From: Avedoeria sp964651245
Lineage (GTDB): Bacteria; Chloroflexota; Anaerolineae; Epilineales; Epilineaceae
Assembly (NCBI GenBank): GCA_964651245.1
Contig: CAZYVI010000011.1
Span: 62,001-126,000 of the forward strand
Direction: 5' to 3'
Length of the DNA: 64,000 nt
Under the pieces are notes generated by a model that worked only from the letters and a program-made list of their open reading frames with translations, was not told the DNA's origin and did not search any database. Of the stretch, positions 48,510 to 56,932 are shown in pieces. The position numbers and the translations under genes are program-made. Position 1 is the first letter of the stretch. Every line of letters begins with the position of its first letter.

Positions 48510-50443
48510 ACCTCGTCACCCTGGAGCACGTCGGCAAGCGGTTCAGCGAGCGCGTGCTGCTCGACGACGTCGAGCTGCGGCTCAACGCCGGCGACCGGAT
48601 CGGCCTCATCGGCGTCAACGGCAGCGGCAAGACGACGCTGCTGCGGATCGTCGCCGGCCTCGAGCCGCCGGACAGCGGGACGGTGACGACCTGGGGCGGG
48701 GTGCGCGTCGCCTACCTGCCCCAGGAGCCCGTCCTCGACGCGGCGGCGACGGCGCTCGAGGCCGTCGTCGGCGGCGACGCCCCGCGCCAGACGCTGCGGC
48801 GCGCCTACGACGCCGCGAGCCGCCGGCTGGCCGAGGCCCCCGACGACGCGGCCGCCGGCGACGCGCTCGCGCGGCTGGCCGCCGAGCTCGATCGGACCGG
48901 CGGCTGGGCAGCCGAAGCCGAGGCCAAGGCGCTGCTGACCCGCCTCGGCGTCGCCGACGTCGACGCCCGCGTCAGCGCGCTGAGCGGCGGGGGGCACAAG
49001 CGCGTCGCGCTGGCGCGCGCCCTCATCGACCCCGCCGACCTGCTCGTGCTCGACGAGCCGACGAACCACATCGACGCCGAGACGGTGGCCTGGCTCGAGC
49101 AGCACCTCGTGCGGCGCCCCGGGGCGCTGCTCATGGTCACCCACGACCGCTACTTCCTCGACCGGGTGGCCAACCGGATCGTCGAGCTCGACCGGCGCCA
49201 GCTCGTGGGCTACGCCGGCAACTACCGCGCCTACCTCGAGCAGCGCACCGAGCGCCATGCGCGCCTGGCCCAGCGCGAAGAGGCGCACCGGGCGCAGCTG
49301 CGCCGCGAGCTCGCGTGGCTGCAGCGGGGGGCCAAGGCGCGCAGCACGAAGCAGAAGGCGCGCATCCAGCGCATCGACGCGCTGCAGCAGATCCGGCACG
49401 ACCTCGGCGAGGACCGCGTGGCCCTGGCGCTGGCCGGCCGCCGGCTCGGCAAGCAGGTGCTGTCGGCCCGCGGGCTGGTGAAGGCCTTCGACGGCCGCAC
49501 CGTCCTGGCGGGGGTCGACCTCGACCTCGGGCCCGGCGATCGTCTCGGGATCGTCGGGCCGAACGGGGCCGGCAAGAGCACGCTGCTCGACGTCCTCGCC
49601 GGCCGCCTGGCCGCCGACGCCGGGACGGTGGCCTGGGGCGAGACCGTCGCCGTCGGCTACTTCGACCAGCGCAGCGCGGCGCTCCGCGACGACCTCAAGC
49701 TCATCGATTATGTCGACCAGGAGGCGCCGCTCATCCGGATGGCCGACGGCTCACAGGCGACGTCGGCGCGGATGCTCGAGTGGCTGCTGTTCCCCGGCCC
49801 GCAGCAGCACGCCCGGATCGGCAGCCTGTCCGGCGGCGAGCGGCGGCGGCTCTACCTCCTGCGCACCCTCCTCCACCAACCCAACGTCCTGCTGCTCGAC
49901 GAGCCGACGAACGACCTCGACATCGAGACCCTCCAGGTCCTCGAGTCGTTCCTCGACGCCTTCACCGGCACCGTCGTCGTCGTGAGCCACGACCGCTACT
50001 TCCTCGACCGCACCGTCGACCAGCTGGCGGTGCTCGAGGACGGCCGGCTCCACACGGGCTACCCGACCCCGTTCGACACCTTCCTGCGCATCCGCGCCGA
50101 GCAGCGCGCCCGCCGGTCGCCCGCCGTGCCGGCGCCGCCCCCGCCCGGCCGCGGCGCGTCCGACGAGTCCGACGCCCGCGGCGCCGCTCCGACGACGGCA
50201 GCGCCCGCGGCCCCGGCGCCGCCGCCGCGCAAGCGCAGCTGGAAGACGGCGCGCACGATCGAGGCGCTGGAGGGCCGCATCGCCGAGCTCGAGGCCCGCC
50301 AGGCGGCGCTGGCGGCCGACATCGGCGCCGCCGGCGCCGACCACGTCCGGCTGGCGGCGCTGAGCGACGCCCTGGCCGAGGTGAACGCCGCGATCGACGA
50401 CGCCACCGCGCAGTGGCTGGCGCTCGAAGAGGGCGAGGGGTAG
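48506..50443 (+). CDS. ABC-F family ATPase (Uup/EttA-like, ribosome-associated)
   Basis: The 645-residue protein has two ABC domains in one chain and no membrane part, as in ABC-F translation factors that act at the ribosomal E site. Domain 1: Walker A GVNGSGKTT, signature LSGGGHKRVALARAL, Walker B LLVLDEPTNHID. Domain 2: GPNGAGKST, LSGGERRRLYLLRTL, VLLLDEPTNDLD. The interdomain linker (ARLAQREEAHRAQLRRELAWLQ ... KARSTKQKARIQRI) is typical of Uup. The tail has a Pro-rich spacer and a coiled coil (about 580-640), again Uup-like. Domain 1 has G-G-G-H in place of G-G-Q/E. It starts in an ATGA overlap. Confidence 0.93.
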   Translation: MNLVTLEHVGKRFSERVLLDDVELRLNAGDRIGLIGVNGSGKTTLLRIVAGLEPPDSGTVTTWGGVRVAYLPQEPVLDAAATALEAVVGGDAPRQTLRRAYDAASRRLAEAPDDAAAGDALARLAAELDRTGGWAAEAEAKALLTRLGVADVDARVSALSGGGHKRVALARALIDPADLLVLDEPTNHIDAETVAWLEQHLVRRPGALLMVTHDRYFLDRVANRIVELDRRQLVGYAGNYRAYLEQRTERHARLAQREEAHRAQLRRELAWLQRGAKARSTKQKARIQRIDALQQIRHDLGEDRVALALAGRRLGKQVLSARGLVKAFDGRTVLAGVDLDLGPGDRLGIVGPNGAGKSTLLDVLAGRLAADAGTVAWGETVAVGYFDQRSAALRDDLKLIDYVDQEAPLIRMADGSQATSARMLEWLLFPGPQQHARIGSLSGGERRRLYLLRTLLHQPNVLLLDEPTNDLDIETLQVLESFLDAFTGTVVVVSHDRYFLDRTVDQLAVLEDGRLHTGYPTPFDTFLRIRAEQRARRSPAVPAPPPPGRGASDESDARGAAPTTAAPAAPAPPPRKRSWKTARTIEALEGRIAELEARQAALAADIGAAGADHVRLAALSDALAEVNAAIDDATAQWLALEEGEG

Positions 50444-50478
50444 GCCGTCGGGTAGGCCGTCGGCGGCGCGTCGCCCCG

Positions 50479-51579
50479 TCACGCCGCCGCGGCGCGCCCG
50501 CTCGGCGGCCGCGAAGCCTCGGTGTTGGGCCGGGCGTGGACGCCCGGGTACGGCTCGAGCGGCAGCGGCGCGGCCGGGTCGTCGAGCAGGAAGGCATCGC
50601 AGACGGCGAACAGCTCGGCCTCGGTGCGGGTGCGCCGCATGGCGTAGAGGAACGCGCCGTCGCGGTCGACGCTCTGGCCGACGAAGCTGAGGTGCTTCTT
50701 GACGCGGGCCACGTGGTGGGCCGGGGCAAGGTCGGGCGCGGCGGTGGCGGCGTAGAGGCGGTCGATGTAGGCGCGCAGGTCGGCGCGGGTCGCGGGCACG
50801 ACGGCGCGGCCGGCGAGGTGGTCGCGGGTCTGGGCGAAGATCCACGGGTTGCGGATGGCGTGGCGGCCGATCATGACGCCGGCCGCGCCGGTCATGGCCA
50901 GCACGGCGGCGGCCTTGGCGGGCGACGTCACGTCGCCGTTGGCGAGCACCGGGCAGCGGACGGTGCGCACGGCCTGGGCGATGAGGTCGTAGCGCACGCC
51001 GGGGCGGTACATGTCGGCCACGGTCCGGCCGTGGACGGTCAGCAGGTCGACGGCGTGCTTGTCGACGAGGCCGAGGATCGTCTCAAACGGCGCCGGCGAA
51101 TCGAAGCCGATGCGCATCTTCACCGTGAACCGCCCCGGCACCGCGTCGCGCAGCGCCCCCAGCAGCGCGTCGACGTGGGCCGGCTCGCGCAGCAGCCCGC
51201 CGCCCACGCTCTTCTTGTAGAGCTTCGGCGCCGGACAGCCGAGGTTGAGGTCGATGCCGGCGACCGGGTACGCCAGCAGCGCCCGCGCCATGCGCACCAT
51301 CGACGGCACGTGCTCGCCGATGAGCTGGGCGTAGACCGGCCGGCCGGTGCCGTGGGCGCAGATCGTGTGGATCACGTCGGCATCCGGCGCCACGCCCTCG
51401 CGGACGCGGACGAACTCGGTGACGAAGAAGTCCGGCGCGCCGTAGCCGGCGACGAGGCGCAGGAAAGCGGCGTCGGTGACGGCCTGCATCGGGGCGAGGG
51501 CGGTGATCGGCGCGGGGAAGGCGGGGGAGGCGGCGGCGAGGGGGCGCGGACCGTCGGCCGGCGAGCGGGGAGCGTTCAT
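50479..51579 (-). CDS. dus: tRNA-dihydrouridine synthase
   Basis: Dus enzymes reduce uridines in tRNA using FMN. The 366-residue protein has the N-terminal LAPMQAVTDAAFLRL, the FVTEFVRVREG strand, the catalytic Cys in GIDLNLGCPAPKLYKKSVGGGLL, KMRIGFD, LTVHGRT, LANGDVTS and GAAGVMIGRHAIRNPWIF. The C-terminal helical domain follows. The subgroup (A, B or C) is not clear; the NLGCP variant of N-x-GCP and the length are closest to the bacterial DusB/C range. ATG 51579 lies 7 nt from a TACACT box, again suggesting a leaderless mRNA. Confidence 0.94.
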   Translation of the reverse strand: MNAPRSPADGPRPLAAASPAFPAPITALAPMQAVTDAAFLRLVAGYGAPDFFVTEFVRVREGVAPDADVIHTICAHGTGRPVYAQLIGEHVPSMVRMARALLAYPVAGIDLNLGCPAPKLYKKSVGGGLLREPAHVDALLGALRDAVPGRFTVKMRIGFDSPAPFETILGLVDKHAVDLLTVHGRTVADMYRPGVRYDLIAQAVRTVRCPVLANGDVTSPAKAAAVLAMTGAAGVMIGRHAIRNPWIFAQTRDHLAGRAVVPATRADLRAYIDRLYAATAAPDLAPAHHVARVKKHLSFVGQSVDRDGAFLYAMRRTRTEAELFAVCDAFLLDDPAAPLPLEPYPGVHARPNTEASRPPSGRAAAA

Positions 51580-51586
51580 GGGGCGG

Positions 51587-51592
51587 AGTGTA
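51587..51592 (-). promoter_or_regulatory. -10 box TACACT of dus, leaderless
   Basis: TACACT on the minus strand ends 7 nt before the dus ATG; no ribosome site lies between. Confidence 0.45.
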
Positions 51593-51716
51593 GCCGCTCG
51601 CATGGCCCCCGGCCGCATCGGCGGCGCCGGACGGGTGTCGACGATGCACGTCACTACGGCGAATACACGTTGGTCGGCTATCCTACGTGCAAGTGCGATC
51701 ATGCAAGGAGTGCGCC

Positions 51717-51983
51717 ATGACGACCGAATTCGCCACCGTCACCGGCCGCGGCCAGGTGACGATCCCGGCCCGGATCCGCCGGCGGCTGGGGCTGAAGGTG
51801 GGCAGCCGGGTCACCTTCGAAGTCGACGCGGACGGCCGAACATGGTTGCGGGCGGAAGCCCGCACCGTCGACGACCTCTACGCCTCGGTGCCGCCGCTGA
51901 CGCGGCCCGAGGACTTCGAGCACCACGGGCAGGTCGCTTGGGAGGAGGCGGCGGCGGAGACCGCGCGCGATCGCCCGGCATGA
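51717..51983 (+). CDS. AbrB/MazE-like (SpoVT_AbrB) antitoxin
   Basis: The 88-residue protein has the swapped-hairpin DNA-binding domain EFATVTGRGQVTIPARIRRRLGLKVGSRVTFEVDADG at its N-terminus, and an acidic C-terminus that should wrap the toxin (VDDLYASVPPLTRPEDFEHHGQVAWEEA). AAGGAG 6 nt before ATG 51717 is excellent. The stop overlaps the PIN toxin start by 4 bp. AbrB-type antitoxins usually repress their own promoter; I saw no clear operator palindrome. Confidence 0.92.
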   Translation: MTTEFATVTGRGQVTIPARIRRRLGLKVGSRVTFEVDADGRTWLRAEARTVDDLYASVPPLTRPEDFEHHGQVAWEEAAAETARDRPA

Positions 51984-52387
51984 CGTTCATCGACGCCAAC
52001 GTCTTGCTCCGCTTCCTCACGGGCGACGCGCCCGAGTCCGCCGAGCGGTGCCGGGCGCTCTTCCAGCGCGTCGAGCAGGGCGACGAAGCGGTGACGACCT
52101 GTGAAGCGGTCATCGCCGAGGTCGTGTACGTGCTGGCATCAGCCAAGCTCTATGGCCTGCCACGGGCGCAGATCCTGGCGTTGTTGCGGCCGCTGCTGAT
52201 CCTGCGCGGCTTCCACCTGCCCCAGCGAAGCATCGTGTTGCGTGCGCTCGACCTCTTCGCGTCACAACCGCGACTCGACATCGCCGATGCCCTCCTCGCC
52301 GCCCACGCCGAGGCCCGGGGCGCGACGGTCACGTCCTTCGACCGCGACCTCGACCGCGTGCCCGGCATCCGGCGCCTCGAGCCCTAG
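51980..52387 (+). CDS. PIN-domain toxin (VapC-like ribonuclease)
   Basis: The 135-residue protein is a PIN-fold nuclease. The acidic residues are in FIDANVLLRFLTGD (Asp5), TTCEAVIAEVVYVLAS (Glu), LDIADALLAAHAEARGATVTSFDRDLDRVPGIRRL (three Asp). VapC toxins cut tRNA or rRNA with Mg ions. The start ATG 51980 lies in an ATGA overlap with the antitoxin, the usual arrangement. Length is normal. Confidence 0.93.
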   Translation: MTFIDANVLLRFLTGDAPESAERCRALFQRVEQGDEAVTTCEAVIAEVVYVLASAKLYGLPRAQILALLRPLLILRGFHLPQRSIVLRALDLFASQPRLDIADALLAAHAEARGATVTSFDRDLDRVPGIRRLEP

Positions 52388-52428
52388 CCGTCGCCGTCGC
52401 ACCGACCCGATACCCGCAGCCGCGCGCC

Positions 52429-55400
52429 CTAGCGCAGGCCGGCCGCCGGCCGCCCGGCGTACGGCAGCCAGGCGGCCCGGTCGAGCACCTCGACGAGGCG
52501 AACCATCGGCCGCGCGCCGGCGGCCGCGACGTCGAGGCGCAGCCAGTCGGCGTGCGGGTCGAGGCGGCGGCGGACGACGGTCGACGCCGGGTCGCCGGCC
52601 AGGACGACCGGCGGCGCCCCATGCGGCGCGACGAGCGTCAGCCCGCCGCGCACCGCCACCGACAACCGCCGCAGCGCCCCTGCGCCGGGATCGCCCGCAC
52701 CCACCGCGGCCGGCGCCGGCCCCGCCCGCCGCTCGAGTCGCGCCGAAGCGCCGGCCGCTGGCAAGCCCGCGGCGACCGCGATGTCCGTCCAGTCGACGTC
52801 GAGCGGGCCGCCCGGCAGGCGCAGCGCGGTCACCGGACCGTCGACGAGCCCGGCATCGCGGTAGAGCTGCAGGTGCCAGTCGGTGCCTGCCGTCGGGCCG
52901 AAGGCGACGGCGCGGTCGGCCTCGCGATCGGCGACCCAGAGCGTGCCGTCGGCGGCGACGCTCAGCCCGGCCGGCCGGCGCAGCGCGGTGCCGGGCGGTC
53001 CGTCGCCGCGCCAGGCGCCGAGCCAGGCGCCGTCGGCGGCGAACGCCTGCAGGCGGCGGTTGCCGGTGTCGGCGGCGACGACCGTGCCGTCGGGCAGCAC
53101 CGCGACGCCCTCGGGCGCGTCGAGCCGACCGGGCCCGGCGCCGGCCACGCCACCGATCTGGCCCAGGGGCGCGCCGTCGAAGGTGAAGTGGGCCAGGCGG
53201 TGGTTGCCGCTGTCGGCGACCCACAGCGTGCGGTCGGGCGCGACGGCGATCTGATGCGGCGACGACAGCGGGACGCCGGCCGGGCCGTCGGTCCAGCCGC
53301 CCTTCGCCGTCCCGTCCCAGGCCCACCGCACGATCCCGCCCGAAGCCGTGTCGGCCGCCACCACGTCCGGCGCCTCGCCCGGCACCGCCGCCGGCACGAC
53401 GGCGACGCCGCCCAGCGACCCGAGCGCGCCGCCGCCCCACACCCGTCCCAGACCCCCGTCGGCGCCGACGAACCGCACGCGCCCATCGGCTACCGCAACG
53501 ACCACCCCGCCCGGCGCCGCCGCCACCGCCAGCGGCGAGCCGAGCGACCGCTCGCCGCAGCCCGGCGCCGACACGCTCGCCGAAGCCCCGCCTCGAGGAT
53601 CGAGCCACAGCAGCCGGTCATGTCCGGTGTCGGCGACGACGACCGAGCCGCCGGCCGCAGCCACGGCCGAGGGGCGGTCGAAGGCGGCGTCAGTCCCCGA
53701 CGCCGGCACGGCGTAGCCGACCGCTCCCAACGGCTCACCGGATGCATCAAAGGTCAGTACCCGCCTGCCCCCAACATCCCCTACGAGGATGTGCCCATCG
53801 GACGCCACGTCGATGCCCGCCGCCTCCACAACCGCGTGCTCACCACAGCCCGCTTCGATCAGAGTGGCCGCAGGCGCGTGATCCACGAATCGCAGGACTC
53901 CACCCGCGTCGGTGCCGACCAGCAACGAGCCATCGCTCGCGAACGCGAGAGACCGCAGTGCTGCCCCTGGCGCCGTCGGTGTCACAAGAGCTGTCCGGCT
54001 CTCGACCGACGTTCCGTCCGCAGTCAGCCACACCACCTGCCGATTTCGGGCGTCGAGCATTGCGATCCGCCCATCTGCCGCAAGGGTGAGATCTTCAACC
54101 GACGGCGGCGTCAATCCTGGGGCTGCCGGCACCGCCCACGCATCCAGCCATCTGCCGGCGCGGTCAAATCGCACGATTCGGGCCGACCCATCGAGTGGCA
54201 AAACGTCCGCCACGACAACGACGGTCGACCCGATGGCCAAGGCATCGACAGGATGGTTCAGCCCTCCGTCCGCCTCCGCAGGCCCTCCAATGGCATCCAC
54301 AGGGCGGCCATCGGCCGTCAGGCGCTGGATTCGCCGGTTACCTCCGTCGGTGATGATCACGTGGCCGACCCGATCCCATGCCATACGCTGCGGCGACGAA
54401 AAGCGCCCGAGACCACTCCCCAGTCCGCCCCAGCGGGTTAGCAGCTGACCTGCCGGCCCGCGATGTTGAACCGTCCCAGAGGAAGCGTCCAGCACCAAAT
54501 ACGTTCCGTCGGGTCGCCACATCGCATCTGCAGGTGTCGTGAGCGCATGGGGATCACCGCCCAAGACGTCCCATCGGCCGATCGGCGTACCATCGGCATC
54601 GAACCTTGCCACGAAGGACTTCAGCCCACGCGGTGATGGCTGCGTCTGAGCCACAAAGAGGGAACCATCGGCGCCGACCGCCATTGCGTAGGGGTGGCTC
54701 TGGATTTGGGCATGGTTCAAGAAGCGACGACGGTCGCCCGCTGGTTCGATCCGCTCGACGACCGGGCGCCGGCCATAGGAATCGTACAAGCCTGCGAAGA
54801 GGACATCCCCCGGTCCGACAGAGAGGGCCAGCGGGTTGCATTTGTAGTCCCACGGAAAGCCAAAGGGTGATCCCGTGTTCTCGCCACACAGGTCAACCTC
54901 AAACGGGCCGCCGACCGTGACCGCCGGTCCCGTGAGCCGGTCCAGAGCGCGGATCTGTCGCACGGCGGGCTCGCCGACCCAAATCCGACCGGAGTGATCC
55001 ACCACGACATCGCTGGCCTCCACGTTCCATTCGTCGCGCAGCGCTCCGTCTGGCGCAAGGATGCGCAACCTGCTCTGTTCGGCCATGGCGACGATGATCT
55101 CGCCAGTTGCGGTCACCGCGATCTCCCATAGCGGGGTCGTTTCAGGGCGCCGACAGCCTGCAGGCTGACGCAGATCGGCCCCCTCGACGCAGATTGCCCT
55201 GAGAAACGTGCCCCATGGGCTGAACTGCTGGAGTCGTCCGTTCGCCGGGTCGGTCACCAGCACTGTCCCGTCGACCGACATGGTCACGTCCGATGGACCA
55301 ACGTCTGCTCGCCCGTCCGCACACCAGGGTCCGTTCCAACGCAAGTTCCACCCCATGACTCCACCATTAGGGTTCTCCATGCAGGCACGCCCAAACTCCC

Positions 55401-55713
55401 CCGGACCGTGCCCAACACTGCCCCACGCACCGATCAGCCGCCCCTCGGCGTCGATGCGGAGCACGCGGACGGCAGCAGCGTCGACGGCGTACACGGTGTC
55501 GTCCGGCCCGATGGCGAGCGACACGATCCCGCCCAATTCCCCGCCGACCGGCGCGTCGCGCCCGACGTGGCGCTGGTAGTGGACGGGCACACCGCCGGCC
55601 GGCTGCCCGCTGGGCGCGCCCACGGCATCGCGCTGGTCCGCGGCAACGACGCCGACGGTCAGCACGAGGGCGGCGGTGAGGGTCGTCCAACGCGCCCGAA
55701 CGATGTGGCGCAC
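52429..55713 (-). CDS. Very large secreted NHL-repeat propeller protein
   Basis: The 1094-residue protein has an N-terminal signal segment (about 8-30, TTLTAALVLTVGVVAA). Some sixteen or more NHL/propeller repeats follow, e.g. VSLAIGPDDTVYAVDAAAVRVLRID, DVTMSVDGTVLVTDPANGRLQQF, HQIAVAPDRTLWVADSGNHRLAHF, EGVAVLPDGTVVAADTGNRRLQAF, enough for two or more propellers. A C-terminal beta domain with RLERRAGPAPA and a Pro-rich end closes it. Start GTG 55713 is fixed by GAGAGGAG 7 nt before it. The gene is a mosaic: about 53740-55440 is much less GC-rich (55-60% in sampled lines) than both ends (about 80%). No enzyme motif was found. Confidence 0.85.
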   Translation of the reverse strand: MRHIVRARWTTLTAALVLTVGVVAADQRDAVGAPSGQPAGGVPVHYQRHVGRDAPVGGELGGIVSLAIGPDDTVYAVDAAAVRVLRIDAEGRLIGAWGSVGHGPGEFGRACMENPNGGVMGWNLRWNGPWCADGRADVGPSDVTMSVDGTVLVTDPANGRLQQFSPWGTFLRAICVEGADLRQPAGCRRPETTPLWEIAVTATGEIIVAMAEQSRLRILAPDGALRDEWNVEASDVVVDHSGRIWVGEPAVRQIRALDRLTGPAVTVGGPFEVDLCGENTGSPFGFPWDYKCNPLALSVGPGDVLFAGLYDSYGRRPVVERIEPAGDRRRFLNHAQIQSHPYAMAVGADGSLFVAQTQPSPRGLKSFVARFDADGTPIGRWDVLGGDPHALTTPADAMWRPDGTYLVLDASSGTVQHRGPAGQLLTRWGGLGSGLGRFSSPQRMAWDRVGHVIITDGGNRRIQRLTADGRPVDAIGGPAEADGGLNHPVDALAIGSTVVVVADVLPLDGSARIVRFDRAGRWLDAWAVPAAPGLTPPSVEDLTLAADGRIAMLDARNRQVVWLTADGTSVESRTALVTPTAPGAALRSLAFASDGSLLVGTDAGGVLRFVDHAPAATLIEAGCGEHAVVEAAGIDVASDGHILVGDVGGRRVLTFDASGEPLGAVGYAVPASGTDAAFDRPSAVAAAGGSVVVADTGHDRLLWLDPRGGASASVSAPGCGERSLGSPLAVAAAPGGVVVAVADGRVRFVGADGGLGRVWGGGALGSLGGVAVVPAAVPGEAPDVVAADTASGGIVRWAWDGTAKGGWTDGPAGVPLSSPHQIAVAPDRTLWVADSGNHRLAHFTFDGAPLGQIGGVAGAGPGRLDAPEGVAVLPDGTVVAADTGNRRLQAFAADGAWLGAWRGDGPPGTALRRPAGLSVAADGTLWVADREADRAVAFGPTAGTDWHLQLYRDAGLVDGPVTALRLPGGPLDVDWTDIAVAAGLPAAGASARLERRAGPAPAAVGAGDPGAGALRRLSVAVRGGLTLVAPHGAPPVVLAGDPASTVVRRRLDPHADWLRLDVAAAGARPMVRLVEVLDRAAWLPYAGRPAAGLR

Positions 55714-55863
55714 GGCGTCGCTCCTCTCGATGGCGGCGATCGTTCGATGCCCGGATGACGGTGAGCCCCGAGCGCCGCGACCCACCGGAGCGGGCCGCGC
55801 GGCGCGTCGCCTCGAGTTCGACAACGCCGGGGCGGCGGAGGTTCCGTCCCGCCCCCGGCACCA

Positions 55864-56403
55864 TCACCCCCCGCCCAGCCCCCGCCCCGCCGCCCGCACC
55901 AGCTCGTCGAGCCGCTGCAGGAACAGCGAGCGGTCGCGCGGCGCGAAGGGCGCCGGGCCGCCGGTCGTCAGGCCGCCTTCGCGCAGGCCCTGGAGCAGGT
56001 CGCGCGTCGCCAGGGCGTCGCCGACGTTGGCGTCGGTGAAGACGCGGCCGCGCGGGCTGACGACGCGGGCGCCGGCGGCGACGCAGCGCGCCGCGAGCGG
56101 GATGTCGGCGGTGACGACGATCGTGTCGGGCGCGGCGCGATCGGCGATCCAATCGTCGGCGGCGTCGAGGCCGCGGCCGACGACGACGCGCTCGAGCCAG
56201 GGCTGCGGCGGGCCGCCGATCCAGGTGTTGCCGACGAGGATCACGTGCGCTCCGAACCGCCGCGCCACGCGGTAGACCTCGTCCTTGACCGGGCAGCCGT
56301 CGGCGTCGACGACGATCGTCGGCGGGTTGGGGGTGGCGGCCGGCGCGCGCGGCGGGCCGGGCGGCGGCGCGCCGGCGTCGGCGGGCGGTGGGACGGACTC
56401 CAT
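55864..56403 (-). CDS. YaiI/YqxD family (DUF188) protein
   Basis: The 179-residue protein matches the DUF188/YaiI family: TIVVDADGCPVKDEVYRVARR, HVILVGNTWIG, VVVGRGLDAADDWIAD, DTIVVTADIPLAARCVAAGARVVSPRGR, FTDANVGDALATRDLL. The fold is a PIN/FEN-like domain with conserved Asp residues (VDADGCP, TADIPLA), so nuclease activity is possible but undocumented. The first 20 residues are Pro/Ala-rich. ATG 56403 lies 6 nt from TACGAT, again leaderless. It is divergent from the small Cys-rich gene. Confidence 0.92.
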   Translation of the reverse strand: MESVPPPADAGAPPPGPPRAPAATPNPPTIVVDADGCPVKDEVYRVARRFGAHVILVGNTWIGGPPQPWLERVVVGRGLDAADDWIADRAAPDTIVVTADIPLAARCVAAGARVVSPRGRVFTDANVGDALATRDLLQGLREGGLTTGGPAPFAPRDRSLFLQRLDELVRAAGRGLGGG

Positions 56404-56409
56404 CGCGGC

Positions 56410-56415
56410 ATCGTA
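56410..56415 (-). promoter_or_regulatory. Extended -10 box (TGC-TACGAT) of the YaiI gene, leaderless
   Basis: TGCTACGAT on the minus strand ends 6 nt before the ATG at 56403. Confidence 0.5.
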
Positions 56416-56454
56416 GCACGGCGGCGGACCGCCGATGCCAGGCGACCGCCCGCG

Positions 56455-56460
56455 TACAAT
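56455..56460 (+). promoter_or_regulatory. -10 box TACAAT of the Cys-rich small protein
   Basis: TACAAT, then about 23 nt with an AAGGAG ribosome site (56471-56476) before ATG 56484. It is divergent from the YaiI promoter 40 bp away. Confidence 0.55.
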
Positions 56461-56483
56461 GACCGCCCCCAAGGAGCCGCGCC

Positions 56484-56807
56484 ATGCGCACCCCCGCCGG
56501 CAGCGAGTGCCGCCACTACTACGAGGACTTCAACCGCGGCCGCGCCACCCAGGAGTGCCGGCTGGTGAAGGCCAACCGCCGCTCGCTGCCGTGGCGCCCG
56601 GCCGACTGCGCGCGCTGCGCCGTGCCGGCCGTGCTGCGCGCCAACGCCGGCCGCGATCTTCGGCTCGAGCTGACGATCGAGAAGCGCTTCGGGCTGTGGC
56701 GCCGGCTCCGGCTCGAGGCCAGCTGCCCGCGGCACGACCTGCGCCTGGCGTCGCCCGCCGCCGGCTGCCCGCGCTGCGCCGACGACGAGCGCGGCGCGGC
56801 CGGTTGA
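56484..56807 (+). CDS. Small Cys-rich (zinc-ribbon-like) protein of unknown function
   Basis: The 107-residue protein has the pattern C-R-H-Y-Y-E-D-F-N-R-G-R-x-Q-E-C, then WRPADCARCAVPAVLRANA and, at the end, CPRHDLRL...GCPRCADDE. Seven cysteines in Cx2C-like pairs suggest one or two zinc sites. I recall similar proteins, with YYEDFxRGRxxQECRLI and CxxCxVPxILxAN, from Chloroflexota genomes, where the function is not known. AAGGAG 7 nt before ATG 56484 is strong. The gene stands between divergent YaiI and ilvE with its own promoter. Confidence 0.8.
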   Translation: MRTPAGSECRHYYEDFNRGRATQECRLVKANRRSLPWRPADCARCAVPAVLRANAGRDLRLELTIEKRFGLWRRLRLEASCPRHDLRLASPAAGCPRCADDERGAAG

Positions 56808-56844
56808 GGCGCCGCGGGCGCGCCGACAGAGGCCGAAAACCCGA

Positions 56845-56873
56845 TTGGCCCGCCCCCACCCCGACGGTATAAT
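56845..56873 (+). promoter_or_regulatory. ilvE promoter
   Basis: TTGGCC (56845-56850), 17 bp and a perfect TATAAT (56868-56873). The leader is about 53 nt, with GGAGG just before the ATG. It may also drive the exosortase run, which begins 15 bp after ilvE. Confidence 0.75.
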
Positions 56874-56932
56874 CGGTCCCCGCCGCCCCCCGCGGCGGCC
56901 CCCCGCGCCCTGCGACCGCTTGGAGGGTAGGC

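Noticed and set aside
52429..55713. PEP-CTERM or LPXTG sorting signals in the large secreted proteins as exosortase or sortase substrates
   Set aside because: The C-termini (PAAGLR, LIPFARR, YLPRAF) have no PEP motif followed by a membrane helix and basic tail.
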